Shown here: positions 12,401 through 27,400 of the stretch, one piece after another
Position numbering within the stretch: position 1 is the stretch's first letter
Layout of the letters: each line of letters begins with the position of its first letter
Source of the DNA: Aurelia coerulea
Taxonomy: Eukaryota > Cnidaria > Scyphozoa > Semaeostomeae > Ulmaridae
DNA: 64,000 nucleotides
Reading direction: 5' to 3'
Assembly (NCBI GenBank): GCA_039566865.1
Contig: CM076959.1
Span: 14,801,501-14,865,500, forward strand
Notes under the pieces: model-generated
Told to the model about the DNA's origin: nothing
The model's database searches: none
Seen by the model: only the letters and a program-made list of their open reading frames with translations
Made by a program: the position numbers and the translations under genes

Positions 12401-15400
12401 CAAATACACGCTTTTCAGCAATAGTAGTATAAAGTATTTTTACATAATTAACTAATTTTTAGGGGTTTTGAAAACATGCAGCCAACTCTACAATGATTTG
12501 TTATATCCCAAGGTGAAACATGCGCCTAGTTACATGCATCGGAAAACAGAACAAACATCAAAATAGATATCTAATATGATTAGGGAATTGATCTCTAACC
12601 TCCTTTTTGACTATAAGAGGGAAATATTTGTTTCATTGAACATCTAGTTCAGTCTATAGTACAGTGGCAAATACAGACAGAATTTGCTAAAAAAGGCGTC
12701 CTCTTCACTGGCCTTCGTGAAAAATTCGCCAAAATTAGTTGAGAGCTTATTCTACTTAGCCCTTTTGCAAAAATGTTCCCAATAGGTTAAACGTGATTCT
12801 GCAATAGGCTTTACGAGAGTTCTGAAACATAGATTTTTTGTTTTCAATGTTGAAGGAGCGTTTCGTGATTCAGTTTTAGTTTTTATGAACGATTGGTTAC
12901 CTTTATGGATTTGAAAATTTGCACATCCCAAGATGAAATTTTCAATCGACCTTTTCACTACATATTCTGCAGGATTCAATCTGTCAAACAAAACAAACAT
13001 CATGAAAATCGAGTGAGTGCAAGCCAAGAAATTTGAATTTGAAACTTAGTGCTATTTTGTGGCCTTGCTGTGCTACAAAAGAAGCCTGCAGTACACTTTT
13101 TAGGCCGAACTTGAAATGATAGTTTCTCAGCACTAAATTGTCCGATTTGAAAATTATTTGCGTCTTGATATACCTCAGGCTACGGTTAGATATAGAAAAA
13201 TCAGTTTTGTACAATTCTGAAATTTTCATTTTTTGGCATTAATTACACTAAAACGGAAATCTGGATCACAGTGCGGACAAGACACGGACATTTCCGTGGA
13301 CTCGGGACCCTCCTCTTGATTCTTTATAATTTTTATAACAGCACTGTCTGTACAGTACAGGCTTTGTGTACTACTACAGTATACATCCTGAGAAATGTAA
13401 TTAAGGAACATAGGGCTCAAATCTTTAAAAAGATCGGTCTAAAATTCTATTGCAGTTTTCTTTGAAATAAATGGCTTGGAAGGAACTTAGAGTTTTTTGC
13501 TGTAAATCTACCGTGGCAATTTATTGAAATCTTCCTTAGTTTCAAGATGGCAGCATTTATTAAATTTGAGGCCAAGACGTCATCAAATTTCTAAATCCTA
13601 AACTAGAAAAGCTACAGATTTCTGCTTGGCACCATGGTGTAGGCCTTCATAAACTATGGTCTTCTTTTAGGTTATATAATGTTTCCTCTCTTAGTTTAGG
13701 ATTTGCGATTATTTAAATTTTTTCAAAATTTTCCATGAATTTTTTCAAAAATAGTTAAATTGCTGCCATTTTGAAAAAAATCAAGATATCAAAAATTTTC
13801 CACGGTAGATTTACAGCAAAGTTACATTAAGTTCCTTTCAAGCCATCCAATTCAAAGAAAAATGCCAGATAATTTTACATCAACCTTTTTAAAGATTTGA
13901 AAGATTTGAGCCCTATGCTTAATTAAGGGAGGAATCTGGCATTGAAGTTTCATTTTAAATATAAAGAAAAGGGCAATTTTTAATAAGATGTTTTCATGCT
14001 TCAAAAATTGATTTGTCCACGATTCTCTTTGCAGTTTACTATCTGGAAATGATATCAAACGTTTCAAATCAAGTGCTTTCAGTGGTCCAAGGAAACTTAA
14101 AGTATTGTAAGTATAAAGCTGATTTCTTTTTCTAGGATTTAGTTTTCTTCACTTCATTTTCAGATAACTTTATTTAACTATTTAACTACTACAATTACAG
14201 TAGCAATGTGGGTACACATCAACCTGCAGTTTGAGTATCAAATAATAAGAATGATGTTGGCAGTGCATGCAACAAGATGAAACCTTTAAAAACGTAAAAT
14301 GTTAGAGCAAATATATAGAATTATCGCTACTCAAAACAGTATTTCTTTATACTGTTGTTACCCTTTACATCTTCTGGACATTGTTTGTGATAATTTATGG
14401 TGCTTCTCCATACTTTGAAGTTCTTTTCTGTACCTTATGGTAAGTTGTGCTGATGAGCAATGTTGATTCTGCTAAAGGATTATCTTTATGCTGCTATTTG
14501 TGTGATGATTCATTATGATTTATTATAAGTTTTGATATTACCTGTATTTTGAATAGAGTCAGCAACAATTTGCTAACTGTCCTTAAATTTGAGACAATTT
14601 GTTTTTGAGTACTTCATATAGTAGCTTTATATAAAAAGAAAAATGAGAAAAGAACCATTTTGCAAATAATTTGCCATTTGGCTGGAATGCTAAAATTATA
14701 CATTGATACAGCATTAAGTTTCCATGTGCCTGTCTAGGTTAGTTCTACTGCAGATGCCATGCTACTTATTCATACATAAATTTCACTATTTTAGACAACT
14801 GGAACGCAATGGAATTGAGCATATACCATCATCAGCTTTGTACAGGCTAAAGAGACTACAATCATTGTAAGTATTGGTCTGTTTTGTGAGAAGTATTACT
14901 GTGCAGAGCGCCAAAAATGCCAAAAACAGTGGAGTAGCTCTAACTTAAAGGCAATTACTTTAGATGCCAAAATGAACCTGCTTTTATTTGCGTTTCATGC
15001 AGAAAATCATCAGGAAACTTACTCACCAGAGTCTAGAAATCTCTTGTTTTAAGACCTCAATCTAATGTTCACTTTTCTTATACATTTTGCTAAAACTTTA
15101 CAACGCATATTTACTGAATTTCTCTACTACAAGCTACTCTACTCTACTAATAAGACAAGACCATGGGGAGCAACAACTATGTCTACCCATGTGACCATAA
15201 GTGTTCATTTTCTAAATATTTGGCAACCTTTTTGGCATTCTGCATAGTATGTGCTTCAAACATTGCTGAATTGATTGTCTTTGAGAAATGTCTTGGGAAA
15301 GATCTACCTTCTACAAACAGCATTTGATCGGTCTTGAAGAAAGTTGACCAGGTTTATCATTTTATTCAAATGGTATTTATGACAGGACAATATCACAATG

Positions 15401-18400
15401 AAAACTTGTTAAAAAGTGGAAAAGCTTTATTTAGTTTGAATATTCATTCATAAAAGTATATATTTTATTCATAACTGCATGTACACAATTCAAAAAATAC
15501 CCAAGAATATATGAAAGCCCTAATGGTTAGAGTACATCAACTATTTGGGTGTTGTAGTAGTATACAGTAGATGGGCATCGTTACTTACCTTTCTTGAAAA
15601 TCCCTCTGTTGTAAGATCAGTAGATTCAATTACAATGAATAGTTCAGAAATTTAGGCTTTTAAAATTACCACCTTCTTCGTATTGATTGAATCACTAATC
15701 GAGTGACAATTGTACTGTACGTACAACTGCTCTGCCTATTATGTCATTCGTAGTTACTCCAGAGCAATTGTCCATGAAGATTCCGAATTTGGGTGCTATT
15801 TCTCTACAACATATAACACATGTGCTTGCAGCTTCATAACCTCTTTTTCCAGGATAATTCACTTGTTGATGAAAAATTTCTTTTTGTTGTCACAACACAC
15901 TGACGCAGAATTTAAAAAAATAATGTTAAAATTCGGAATTTGCATAAAAAATGTACTCCCATGAGCTGCAAATGACAAAATAGAACCGTTGTAATACCAA
16001 TGATTCAATCAATACAAACAATGCTGTTTATGCAATTTAATATCTAATGGAGTCTGATATTCATTTTGAAGAAGTCTTGCTCAAAGAATAGTTAGGAGGA
16101 GAGCATGGACTAGTCCTTATTACCTATATGGAAATTCAAACAGTACAAGTATTGTATCTACATCTCTTTAGGTCGTTGAAGTCAAACAGAATTAGGAAGG
16201 TCAAATGTGGATCACTTTATGGACTTAGATCGCTTTTAGAATTGTAAGTCAAGTTCTTGGTCTTTGTATCACGCCTTGGTTTTACTCTGTAAGTGTGAAT
16301 CGATTCTAGTTTATGACACTCTTCATTTCTGATATTTCTTTAGGTCCTTGCAGTCAAACCAGATTAAGAAAGTGAATAGGAGGGCCTTCCATGGTTTATT
16401 CTCTCTTCAATCCTTGTAAGTTGCCAGCTTTAAGTTTTGAAATTTTGTCAGCGTTCATTCCTTGTAATTTTGAGACTGTAATTTGGTTCAACTCGAAAAA
16501 GGCCCATAGTTATGCGATGTAAGCCAAGTAATTTAGAAAGTGGATTCCTTTCAACATACTTTAAATATTTCACACCGTTTTGATAAGCTTTTAAAAAAAC
16601 TTTTGAAACGCGAAAGATGTGCCAGCCAATTTTAAATGAGAATAAAAAAGCTAAAAGATGTGCTTGCTTTTCTTGAGCATAGCTGTGTTTCTGCTGAGAT
16701 CTAAACAGTTTTTCTGAGGTCTTTCATTGCTTACACAGAGTTTCCCATGTGTACATGGAAGAAAAAAAGTCGACAGGAGTCTAGATTTAACGAAAATATG
16801 CAGCTTGTTTCAAATATCTTTCATTCATTTGTCATCTTTGTACTTAAAGAAAATCTTGGTTATTGAGAAAGTTTTTTTCAAACATGAATCATGTTTTACT
16901 TTTACAGTAGTATTACATGTTTTATCCTTAATATTACAAAAGAGTTAATTAAAGTCTTATTAATGCAGGAAGTTAAACAATAACAATATCAAGATGTTAA
17001 AAGATGATTGTTTTGCTGGATTGTTCTCGCTCAATTCATTGTGAGTATTTTGTGCTTTGCTAGCTAATACAGTGGGACCTCCATATAACGGACACCTGTG
17101 GGACCAATGTTATTGACCGTTGTAGAGAGGTGTCCGCTGTATGGAGGTGTCATCTTGTGTCATACTGTGTTTTGGGACGAAAATATTTGTACGTTGTTTG
17201 GAGATGTTCGTTGTATAGAGGTGTCCGTTAATGGAGGTTCCAATGTAGTGCATTTTTAGGTTTGCTTGGACCCTTTCCCTGACGGTCCATTTCATGAAAA
17301 GCCCTATTTTATAGTAATCAATGTCCCTACAAATCAAATTGTTTAAACTCCCAGAATGCAGGCAGTCTGTTCTTGAGAGCATATCTTTAGTTAACTTAGA
17401 CATTGGTTAAATTTCATATAATTATAGTCCCCCTTTTACGGTATTATCCAAATATAACAAACTTTAAAACATACTGGTTGATTTGTAATGTTGTATTTGC
17501 GAAGTGCATAATTACTAAGAAAGTTATTGTCCATAGTATCAACAGCAAGTTGGAGGACCTGTTACATGAGTTGTAACCTAAATTAAATGGGGGCTAAGTC
17601 CACTTCGAAAACCAACAGCAACTGAATTACAAAATTTGGCTTCTGAAGGCACAGACAGACATGTTTTGGTTTGTGGATATATATTGCTGTTCCTGCTTTC
17701 GCACTTTTCCATATTAGAGCAACTAAGTATGTCCTGATATTAGATCATAAGAGATGGATCTTGGACAAACTCGCTATCATATGAAGCATAGGGCTCAAAA
17801 TCTTTCAAATCTTTAAAAAGGTCGATGTAAAATTCTTTTTCAGTTTTCTTTGAATTGGATTGCTTGAAAGGAACTTATAGTACTTTGCTGTATTTTTTGA
17901 TATCTTGATTTTTTTCAAAATGGCGGCAATTTCATTATTTTTGAAAAAATTCATGGACAATTTTGAAAAAATTTAAACAACCGTAAATCCTAAACTGATA
18001 GAAGAAACATTATATAACCTTTAAAGAAACCATAGTTTATGAAGGTCTACAATATGTTGGCAGGCAGAAATCTGTAGCTTTTCTAATTTAGGATATAGAG
18101 ATTTATGACGTCATAGCCTTAAATTTAATAAAAGCCGCCATTTTGAAACTAGTTAAGATATCAATGAATTGCCACGGCAGATTTACAGCAAAAATCCCCA
18201 AGTTCCTTCCAAGCCATTTATTTCAAAGAAAACTGCAAAAGAATTTTACACTGACCTTTTTAAAGATTTGAGCCCTATGTTATCATATGAAACTTTAATT
18301 TAATATTTTGCTAGAACTGAAAATGTTTTTATAAGATGCAAATTGATTACTAATTGACAGCAATACTTTATTTATCTCAAACAGAAATTTGAAAGACAAT

Positions 18401-21400
18401 CGCCTAACTGAATTTCCAGTTAATCCACTAAAAGATGTCAAGAGAGTGTCAACGCTGTATGTACCAAACTCTTCATCAACTATTTTGTTTGAAAAGATGC
18501 TTTTTACATGTCGATTTTCCTTCTGTGACACAAGCTCCGAAAGCGGCTGAAAGATTTTGAAAGGCATTAGAGTAATGATATTGGCAATTCCCTTTGTTCA
18601 ACAGCGGAAGTTTTCAATTAGATTTTTAAAGTTTACCTTATTTAAATTGGGCACTCTGTTCAGAAATAGAAAGCTAATTGGCAGAAGGGTTATGGAGGAT
18701 CGATCATGATTTCAGGATGCCTTTGAAGGCTTTCTGTAAGTTTCTCGAGAAATGTTTACATAAATTCAGAAGGGAATGACCAACTTAATTAACGTTTAAT
18801 TTTTTGCCGATGCGTTTAATAAAAATAGACAATTGTGACAGCAGTTAAAAGTTCTTTGAGTCAACATTACACATAATTGTATGTATATAGCCATGCATTT
18901 GATGTAAGAACTCAATCATTCTTTTCTAGCAATCTTGGAAACAACAGAATATCGAAGATACCACCACATGCTTTTGATGGTTTCGGTCGCTTAAAGGCAC
19001 TGTGAGTACCCTTTTTTGTTACTATTTTTAGCTTGTGTATCTTCAAATTTAGTACATTCAAGCATTTTAAAAAGACTGGAAGCTGGTTTATCTGTAGAGC
19101 TACATAAATGCCATGTTATCAAGTATTTGGACTTGCCAGTTTTCTTGAAAGCAAGAGAAAGTATAGCCTACGAGTAGACCCATTATCCTAAAGAATAAAG
19201 GGTCTACGAAATAAAGAGATAAAGCTTGCTACGGCTGCCCAATTAATTATTTTAATCCTCTATTCAAATAATGTATGAAACCCGTCTAAACAAAGGCTGC
19301 ATAAATTAAGTTCTAGAAATCTGGAACTGTAGTAGCAAGCTTTCGCTCATTAATTCGTAGACCCTTTCTCCAGTTGGATAAGGGGTCTACACGTAGGCTA
19401 GAGAAAGTAGGACTTGTTCTGAACTGTTCCTCGTTAATTATTCATGAGACGGGTGTGGCCGCATTTGAGCCGATGTTGGTAATAGGACCCAACCACGAAC
19501 AGTTTCGAAAATCATCAGTTATGTGCTAAAAATCGCGAAAAAAAGCAGCTTTGTGGACCAAACTCATCGAGCAATGGAAGCCTGTTGGAATAAGTCGTCC
19601 TTTCCCTTTGCTATGAAGGCGACTTGTTCAAGTCTATCAAACATTTGAAATTTGAATCAGTCTTAGCTACGGTTCTTGAATATACATCATGCTGACTATT
19701 GATTTCATATATCTGAAAGGAACATCAACACCATCTAGAATCTCTTTGTTATGCTAGATTCCTTTGGCAAATGACTTCATTTTTTGCCCTTACAAAAAAC
19801 GTTTCTAGCACTGTACCATATCCTCTTGTATCTTACACGTACTTCAGCAATCTACTAATAACATTTTCGTCGTGTTTCTGCTGCAGGGATATTTGGAATC
19901 AGCATCATTTAGAGGAGATTGCACATACAGCATTTAGGAACATGAGATCACTCACAAAGTTGTGAGTACAAATATATATTTGGTGTCAAAAGACAATGTA
20001 TCTTTGCTGTGAAAACAAGGCTTATATACTGGGCAAGATGTATTGATATTTTAGAAGCCTTACTCTAAGTTGCTCATTCATGGGTCAGTTTTAAAGATTC
20101 AATGGTTATGGACTGGTGTGTCTGTCTACATAAATAGATGAGTATCCAACGCTGAGCTTACCGCTTAGTAAGAGTAATGAAACTACTCTAACACTAGGGG
20201 ATCAGTAATTTTTCAAAAGAGGCTATTTAAAGGGGCTGGATAAGAAATGCATAGACAAATCCACGGTTGGTTTGTGCATCAAAAATTGCATTTTGAAAGG
20301 AGAAATTCCTTTGTAGTTAGCTAAATTTAAAAGGAAAGATCCTCGTCTAGATAGAGGCTGATTTTTGGATGAAATATCAACGAAAATACTAGTTGGAAAT
20401 CCATTTATATCGCAGCAATCCAAAAACATATGGAGGCTTGATTTGTATCAGAAGAAAGTGCAAAGGCTAATCTCCACGATGTGACATTTATTTTGAATTT
20501 TCGTTGAAAAGTTGCAATAAATTAGCTCATCAGAAAACAGCCAAATCAAAAATTTCCCCGACTGCTTCTTATCCATTCCCTTTAAGCTGAGCCTCTAATA
20601 GACCATGATTTAATGCAGGCAAATAGCAGCAGAGGCTTTTCTAATGAAGCTTTTTTCTATTGGATTCAACTCTGTGGAATTAACCATATGCAAGTAGCCT
20701 TTTTGAAACCATCGACGATTCTAAAGATGCAGCTAGATTCTGGACCATAAGTTTTTGATGTTTTACGCTAAACGCACGAGCTCAAACTTGGAAGCCATCT
20801 TTGCAACTTCGGATTTCTTACGAGACGCTTTGTTTATATTCAGGAAAATTGAATGCAACAATGGAGCAACGAAACTGACCGAGTTTCCAGATCTAACAGG
20901 CACGCTGAATTTGAGAGAATTGTAAGTAGTTCTATTCTATAGATAAAGCCTATAATAACTGTTTGTTTCCGAGGGCAATACCAGAAAATATTAACCTGAA
21001 GCCGTCAACAGCGAGGTTTTGTACAGAGGCTGAGGGCTCATATTTTCGGTATTGCAGCAAGCAGTTGTTATATGATTTATTACCCTATGGTTAGGGCTGG
21101 ATGAAGGCCTTTCGTTTTTTAACACAAAGTAAAAATAATGATTTTAAAGCCAAAATGATTGTTGGCCTAGCATGAAGTTGTTGCAGGCGAAGCCATTTGT
21201 TGCTTTTCAAATCGTTGTTCGACGTGCTCACTGATCTGTGGCTCGAATTTGAAGCTGAGTCGTAATGAGCGGGCATTACCGGATAATAACGCCCAATCGT
21301 TACGTCGTATTCGAACGTTTTCAGCCAATCAGATTCTGTAACAGAGTTGCTGCCCTGACAATAGGGTAATAATTGCAGATAAACACCTATGGCTAGCAAG

Positions 21401-24400
21401 TTGAATGTTTCTCCTATATGATACATGATAAATTCTATTCTAAGTCATAATAATAGGTAGAGCATCAGCAGCATTGTGGACTGTGTATGAATTTGGTTAT
21501 TGTCAGCTCATCAAACATTACTGCATCTAGATCTTACACCTGTCTCCCAGTTTTCGTCAAAGTTATGACGGATGGATTCTAGTATTTCCCTTAAGAGATG
21601 CATTTCCAAAAAGAACAAGCTTTATTACAAATTTTTGAAAAAGAGAACTCCTGAAAATAAAAAGAAATATTCAATGTATCGCAACATCCTGTCGTCTTGT
21701 CTGCAACAGTGTAAGAACAATTACTTCAAGGAACTTTTTGATAACAAATCTACCAGAATTACGAAGATGTGGTCTGTTTTGGGTACTATGCTAAATCCTA
21801 GGAAAAAGAAGCTAGGCAACTCCATCAGAAGCATTAACTTTGAAGGCAAAATTCACCATGATGACTTTAGTATTGCGAATTCCTTAAATACACATTTTTG
21901 TACAATTGGAAACAAAATTGCAAGCAAGATACCAAAATCGCGCTGTGAATTTAACGCCTTTCTAAAAAATCAAGTTCCAGAGACATTCTTTTTGCGCATG
22001 GTAGAAGAAAACGAAGTGCTCCAAGAAATCCAGGCCTTGCAAATCAAAAAAAGTCCTGGACATGACGACATAAAGCCTTCGATTATAAAAGCGTCATACT
22101 CTTTCTTAGTAAAACCACTGACGTATATCTACAATCTCTCCTTCCATTCGGGAGTGGTGCCAGACATCTGGAAAATCGCCAAAGTAATTCCCATATTCAA
22201 ATCTGGTGACCGATGTGATACAAATAATTACAGACCTATATCGCTTCTTTCATGTTTTGAAAAAATTATTGAACGTCTCCTTGCCAAAAGGTTAATTTCT
22301 TTTCTTCGAAAGCACAAAATGCTGTATAAATTACAGTTTGGCTTCCGCGAGGGTCATTCGACAACACACGCACTCTTAGAACTCTTAGAAAAGATCTATA
22401 CGAACCTCGATAATGGTAAGATTTGTGTTGGCATTTTTCTGGATCTCTCCAAAGCCTTTGACACAATTGATCATTCTATCCTACTAACGAAGCTCAAGCA
22501 TTATGGTTTCAGGGGTAAAGTATACGAATGGTTCGCCAGCTATCTTAGCAACAGAAAACAATACACGTTTGCCAACGGAACAAACTCCTCATATGGCCTG
22601 ATCCATAAAGGTGTACCGCAGGGGTCTGTCTTAGGGCCCATTCTCTTTACCCTGTACGTGAATGATATGCCAAATGCAACTACACTGGAGCCGAGGCTCT
22701 TTGCTGATGACACAAATATCTTTAATTTTGGGGAAAACCTCCAAAATTTAACTCAACAGACTAATATAGAGCTAAAAAAGCTTAACGAATGGCTTAAAGC
22801 AAACAAGCTCAAAGTAAATACAGGGAAAACGAATTTCTGTCTATTCAATCCTAATAATAAAACAGAAGCACAAGATGCAATAACAATCAAAATGGGCGAC
22901 ACCTTAAAACAGTGTGAAGAAATTAAATATCTTGGCATTAAATTGGATTCAAAATTGACTTGGAAAAACCACATCGAAAAGGTCAAACTTGAAACAATAA
23001 AATTTGCATCTATATTCTATAAACTTCGGTACATTGTCCCGAAACAGTGTTTAACAGTGCTATATAGTTCAATGGTCCTCTCTAAAATAGCTTATTCACT
23101 TGAAACATATGGATTAGCCGCGAAGAAATACCTAAACGAACTTCAAACGTTACAAAATAGGATACTACGAATCTTGTACTTTAAAGATCGCAGGTATCCG
23201 ACTAACGCCTTGCATAAAGAGCTAAATTTTCTCAAAATAAACGACCTTTACGAACTTAAGATACTGAAATTCATGCACAACATATACCATAATGATAAAA
23301 ACGTGCCAGACGTGTTTCAAAACTACTTCCGCACCAATGAAAGTAGGCACAACTACGCAACACGCCAAAGTAAACACTACGAGATCCCTAAAACACAAAG
23401 AAAATGGGGCGAAAAAATGATATTGAATAAAGGAGCCCGTTTATGGAATGACCTTCCATATAATCTTAAAAACATGATTCAAGTAAAAGCATTTTCAAAA
23501 CAAATTAAACAAAAAATAATAAACAACTACTAAATTAACTTAGATTACGATTAGCAACATACCGCGACGAAACCAACAACTGTTATTCCAATACATACTT
23601 AGCCTCTCTGTTTAAATTTTGAAACAGCTACATGGTACTTGTACTATTTTCATTCAGATTTGTAGTTTTATTTTCTCTTTTTATTTAACGGTCCAGGCTT
23701 GATAAGCTATGCTTCTCCTGGGTCGTATAGAATACACATTTTTAATGAGAACTTTGTATTAGGGTGTATTTCTATGAATAAAATTGAATTGAATTGAATT
23801 GAATAGTAATCAGGAACTACATACCATTTGTTGATCACATATGTTTTATTTCGTTTTTTGTTTTATTTAGGGATCTGACGTACTGCGATCTGGAGAACAT
23901 GCCTGCAAATTTCTGTGCCAACAGAACGCACTTGTTTACACTGTAAGCATATGTTTATAAAGTCTTCGTCCTTTATTTAATTTCACTGTCAAAGCCCTTA
24001 TGAATGCATATTCCGAAAATTGCCACAATTTCAAAATAAAGACAGTTTTTTATGAATGTAAAAATGTGCTTCTACACCAAACTTTGTAACAAAGAACAAT
24101 ACTGTGGACTCACGAATGAAAAATATCAAACAATCAAGCAACGTTCCTGTCTTTCTTGAAAAGGTGGATCATTTAGAGCTTAACCACGAACGTAACAAAT
24201 GAGAAAAGTGTTTGCCCCCTTGTAGAGTGTAGACTTAACCTTGAACGTCATACTAGAAAAGGCCATCTTTACATGGAATTTTGGCCCGTTTTTAGACTAT
24301 TCCCAATTCCCACTTGCATGTATTTTCATCTATCTAATTGTAATTCCACCTTTGCTGAGGATAGAGCTAGGAAGGTTCGAAACATTCTGTTTGAATACGG

Positions 24401-27400
24401 CTGAGCCACTCAAATTGGTATCACTTGAGAAGTAAGTGACAACCGTAAAAGCTCTATTAAGCCCTTATTAGAGAGGGGGGGGGCTTATTCACAAAATCAA
24501 ATGACAAAGATTTATATTATAGCTTTTTAGTTCTTTTAAACGATATTTTGTGGATTGAACATACAATTTTTCTTGTGAAATACATAAATTCGACACAATT
24601 TTATCTCAAACCATATCAAAATTAACATGCAAACTTATTTAGCCCAATGAATGGAAAACCTTTGGTAACCTCTGGAATATGATATAAGTGGGGGGCTTAA
24701 TAGAGAGGGGGGACTTATTTAAAATATTGGCTTAGGGGGGAGGGGCTTATTAGAGAGGGGGCTTAATAGAGAGGGTGACTTAATAGAGCATTTACGGTAA
24801 TTGGACATCTCAAATAAACTTTGACTACAGGAATATGACGAAGGACAAATGAGGTCAACGTGACATGTTTGTCGTCCTTCCTCTGCTGTGGTTCTCGTTT
24901 AACTCATTCTTTTTATGACTAAATTTCTTCAATCGTAGAAACTTGATGATGAACAAAATCCCCAAGCTTGCTAACATGCAAGGATGCAAGAATCTCAAGT
25001 TCTTGTAAGTTTATTGCCTTGCATTCTTCACATTTTTAATGGTGACATAAATGAAGGTTTTATTTATGTGAATAGCACTGTTGAATGATTGAAAATATCT
25101 TTTAAAGTTTTCTCATTGGAATAATTCTCACAGGATCTATTTTTTGCTTGGCTTCATTTTCATGCGCTAAGTGTGCGTCTGAAAAGTTGTAATGCATGAA
25201 CTCTCAAACGAACGATTCAAGTGATCGATTTTATCTCTACAGAATCTAAAAATCTTGTCAAGGCTTTAAGTTTCATATTTTTTTATGTTTTCAGGAGGGT
25301 GGCCCCAGTTAACACAGTATGTACAGGTTTTTTTGAAAAAGATCCTAAAAACTACATTAATGATTGAAATATCACAGTGATATTTGTAAATTGCAGTATA
25401 GAAACTAAATTATTAAAATCAGTCATCGATAGAATCGTAAATCATAATTCATAAATCATAAATGAATCATATATCATGAATCATAAATCATGAATCATAA
25501 ATGTGTTAAAAAAGACCTCTCCCTATTTTGTTTAAAAGTACCTAAGGAGGATACCTGTATGATCTGAGCAGAGAGACCATTCCTTAGCCTTGCAATATGG
25601 TTTCACCCGTTTGAGATGTATGTTCGTGGAAAGTAAATGCAACAAACATTTTTCTTGCAGGGATCTACAACATAACAGGCTGGAATTACTGGACAACGCT
25701 CTTAAGGATGTGAAGTCACTAATTGATCTGTAAGTAGTTGTGTTTTGATCAACTAAGTGAGATTGCACGGATTCGTTTGTTCCGTTTAAATCAAGTTATA
25801 TCAGGGCTAAATGCCATCAGTCTGTCGTAGAACTTTGGGTGTATCAACTGAACTGTGTTATTTTGATCACATAGCAGTCTCAAAATTGATCTATTTTACC
25901 GGGTGACCCTAAACAAACTTCATCAGCTAGATCTTAACTGGACTTGCTCCAAGTCTCGCTCTTGATCAATTCGCTCTTGATCAATAAATACCCTCCCCTT
26001 TTTCCTCCTTTCCCCTCCGGTATTTATTGATCAAGAGCGAGACTTGGAGCAAGTCCAGATCATAACTAACTCTCTGAAATAAAAGCCATTGGCCTATGAT
26101 TGAAAGAAAATTTTGAATCCTACATTTCTCGTTCAGAGTGAAATAATAGCCATCCGTTTCCAGTCAACTTTTTGTGAAACTTAATGTAGAGAAAGATAGA
26201 GTTTGAACATTAGCCATCCTTTTCCAGTCAACTTTTTGTGAAACTAAATGTAGAGATAGATAGAGTTAGAATATTCTGCGACATTCATTGTTTGCAAAAT
26301 GGCTGTGCATCGCTCCGTCTTCTAATTTCGCCTTCTAAACAAATTTGGGATTCTGCTTTTTCAGACCTTGAAGGTGTTGTGGCGCGGTGATGTAATCCTC
26401 TGACTTTGCAGCCAGAACAGTCAGGCGGGCAGGGTTTGCTACCTGGTAGGGCTCCATCACTTGAGCGACATGACAAGGGGTTGCGGACTCGATCAGCACT
26501 TAAACCAGCGCTCGGCGCTAAAAACCGCAACTTCACCTTCATCATCTTCCAGAACATGGACTAGAAATGGACGGGAAAGTCGAAGAAATGAATGGATTAC
26601 CACATTTTTGATGCGAGTTTTTCGGAAGGTATTTGCAGTTTAAATTGACCAAGCAACATATCAAAAGATAGCTCAGCCCTTTCGCTACATGCTGATACCT
26701 CGTTTGTGTTCATAACATTTGCTTTCTGGAAGCTGAGCGTGATCCAGCTCGTGAAATTCCTTTTGGGTCGCCCTGTATGTACAACTTCAACTTAGATAGG
26801 CATGACACTAGAAGTGGAATGGATCGATATCCAGGTTGTTTGTTCTGCTGCTGCCCATCAATTTAATCATTTTGTTTGCGAAGGAAAGGAGTCAGATAAT
26901 ACAACTGCCTATCACGTTGTTTGCCAAGGAAAGGAGTCAGAAACTTTTTTTCCACGCTGTAAATTCTGTATGTGCACAGGCCATGTTGTAAACTTTATTT
27001 TACTTTTCAGAGATGCCAGTCACAACCACATAAAGGAGATTGGAGAAAATGACTTCTTTGGCCTAAGAAAAGTAGACAAATTGTAAGTATTAGTTGGAAT
27101 TTCTCACTGTAATTTAGTTGCATGGTCTTTATGTAATGGCCAGGGTGTTGCCATTGTCTGTTGCTCCCCCTGGTACCGTCCTCTGTAAAGTTTTGATTGA
27201 ATGGAAAAATTTCAACAACCATGAATGACATCTCAAGTACCATCTTGCTCTTCCTTGGTTCTCTCTTTATGTGTTGTTCCTGGCGTAATATTCTGTTCTT
27301 TACTTTCACAGAGATCTGTCACACAATTTGATTGAACACATTCATCTTAAAGCCTTTGAAAGTTTTCGAAATCTCAAAGAGTTGTAAGTATATTTTGCTA

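Noticed and set aside
26380..26540. Possible functional tRNA gene
   Set aside because: Box B is degenerate, no acceptor stem closes, and the similarity to 8952-9120 extends past tRNA length, so a SINE is the better reading.
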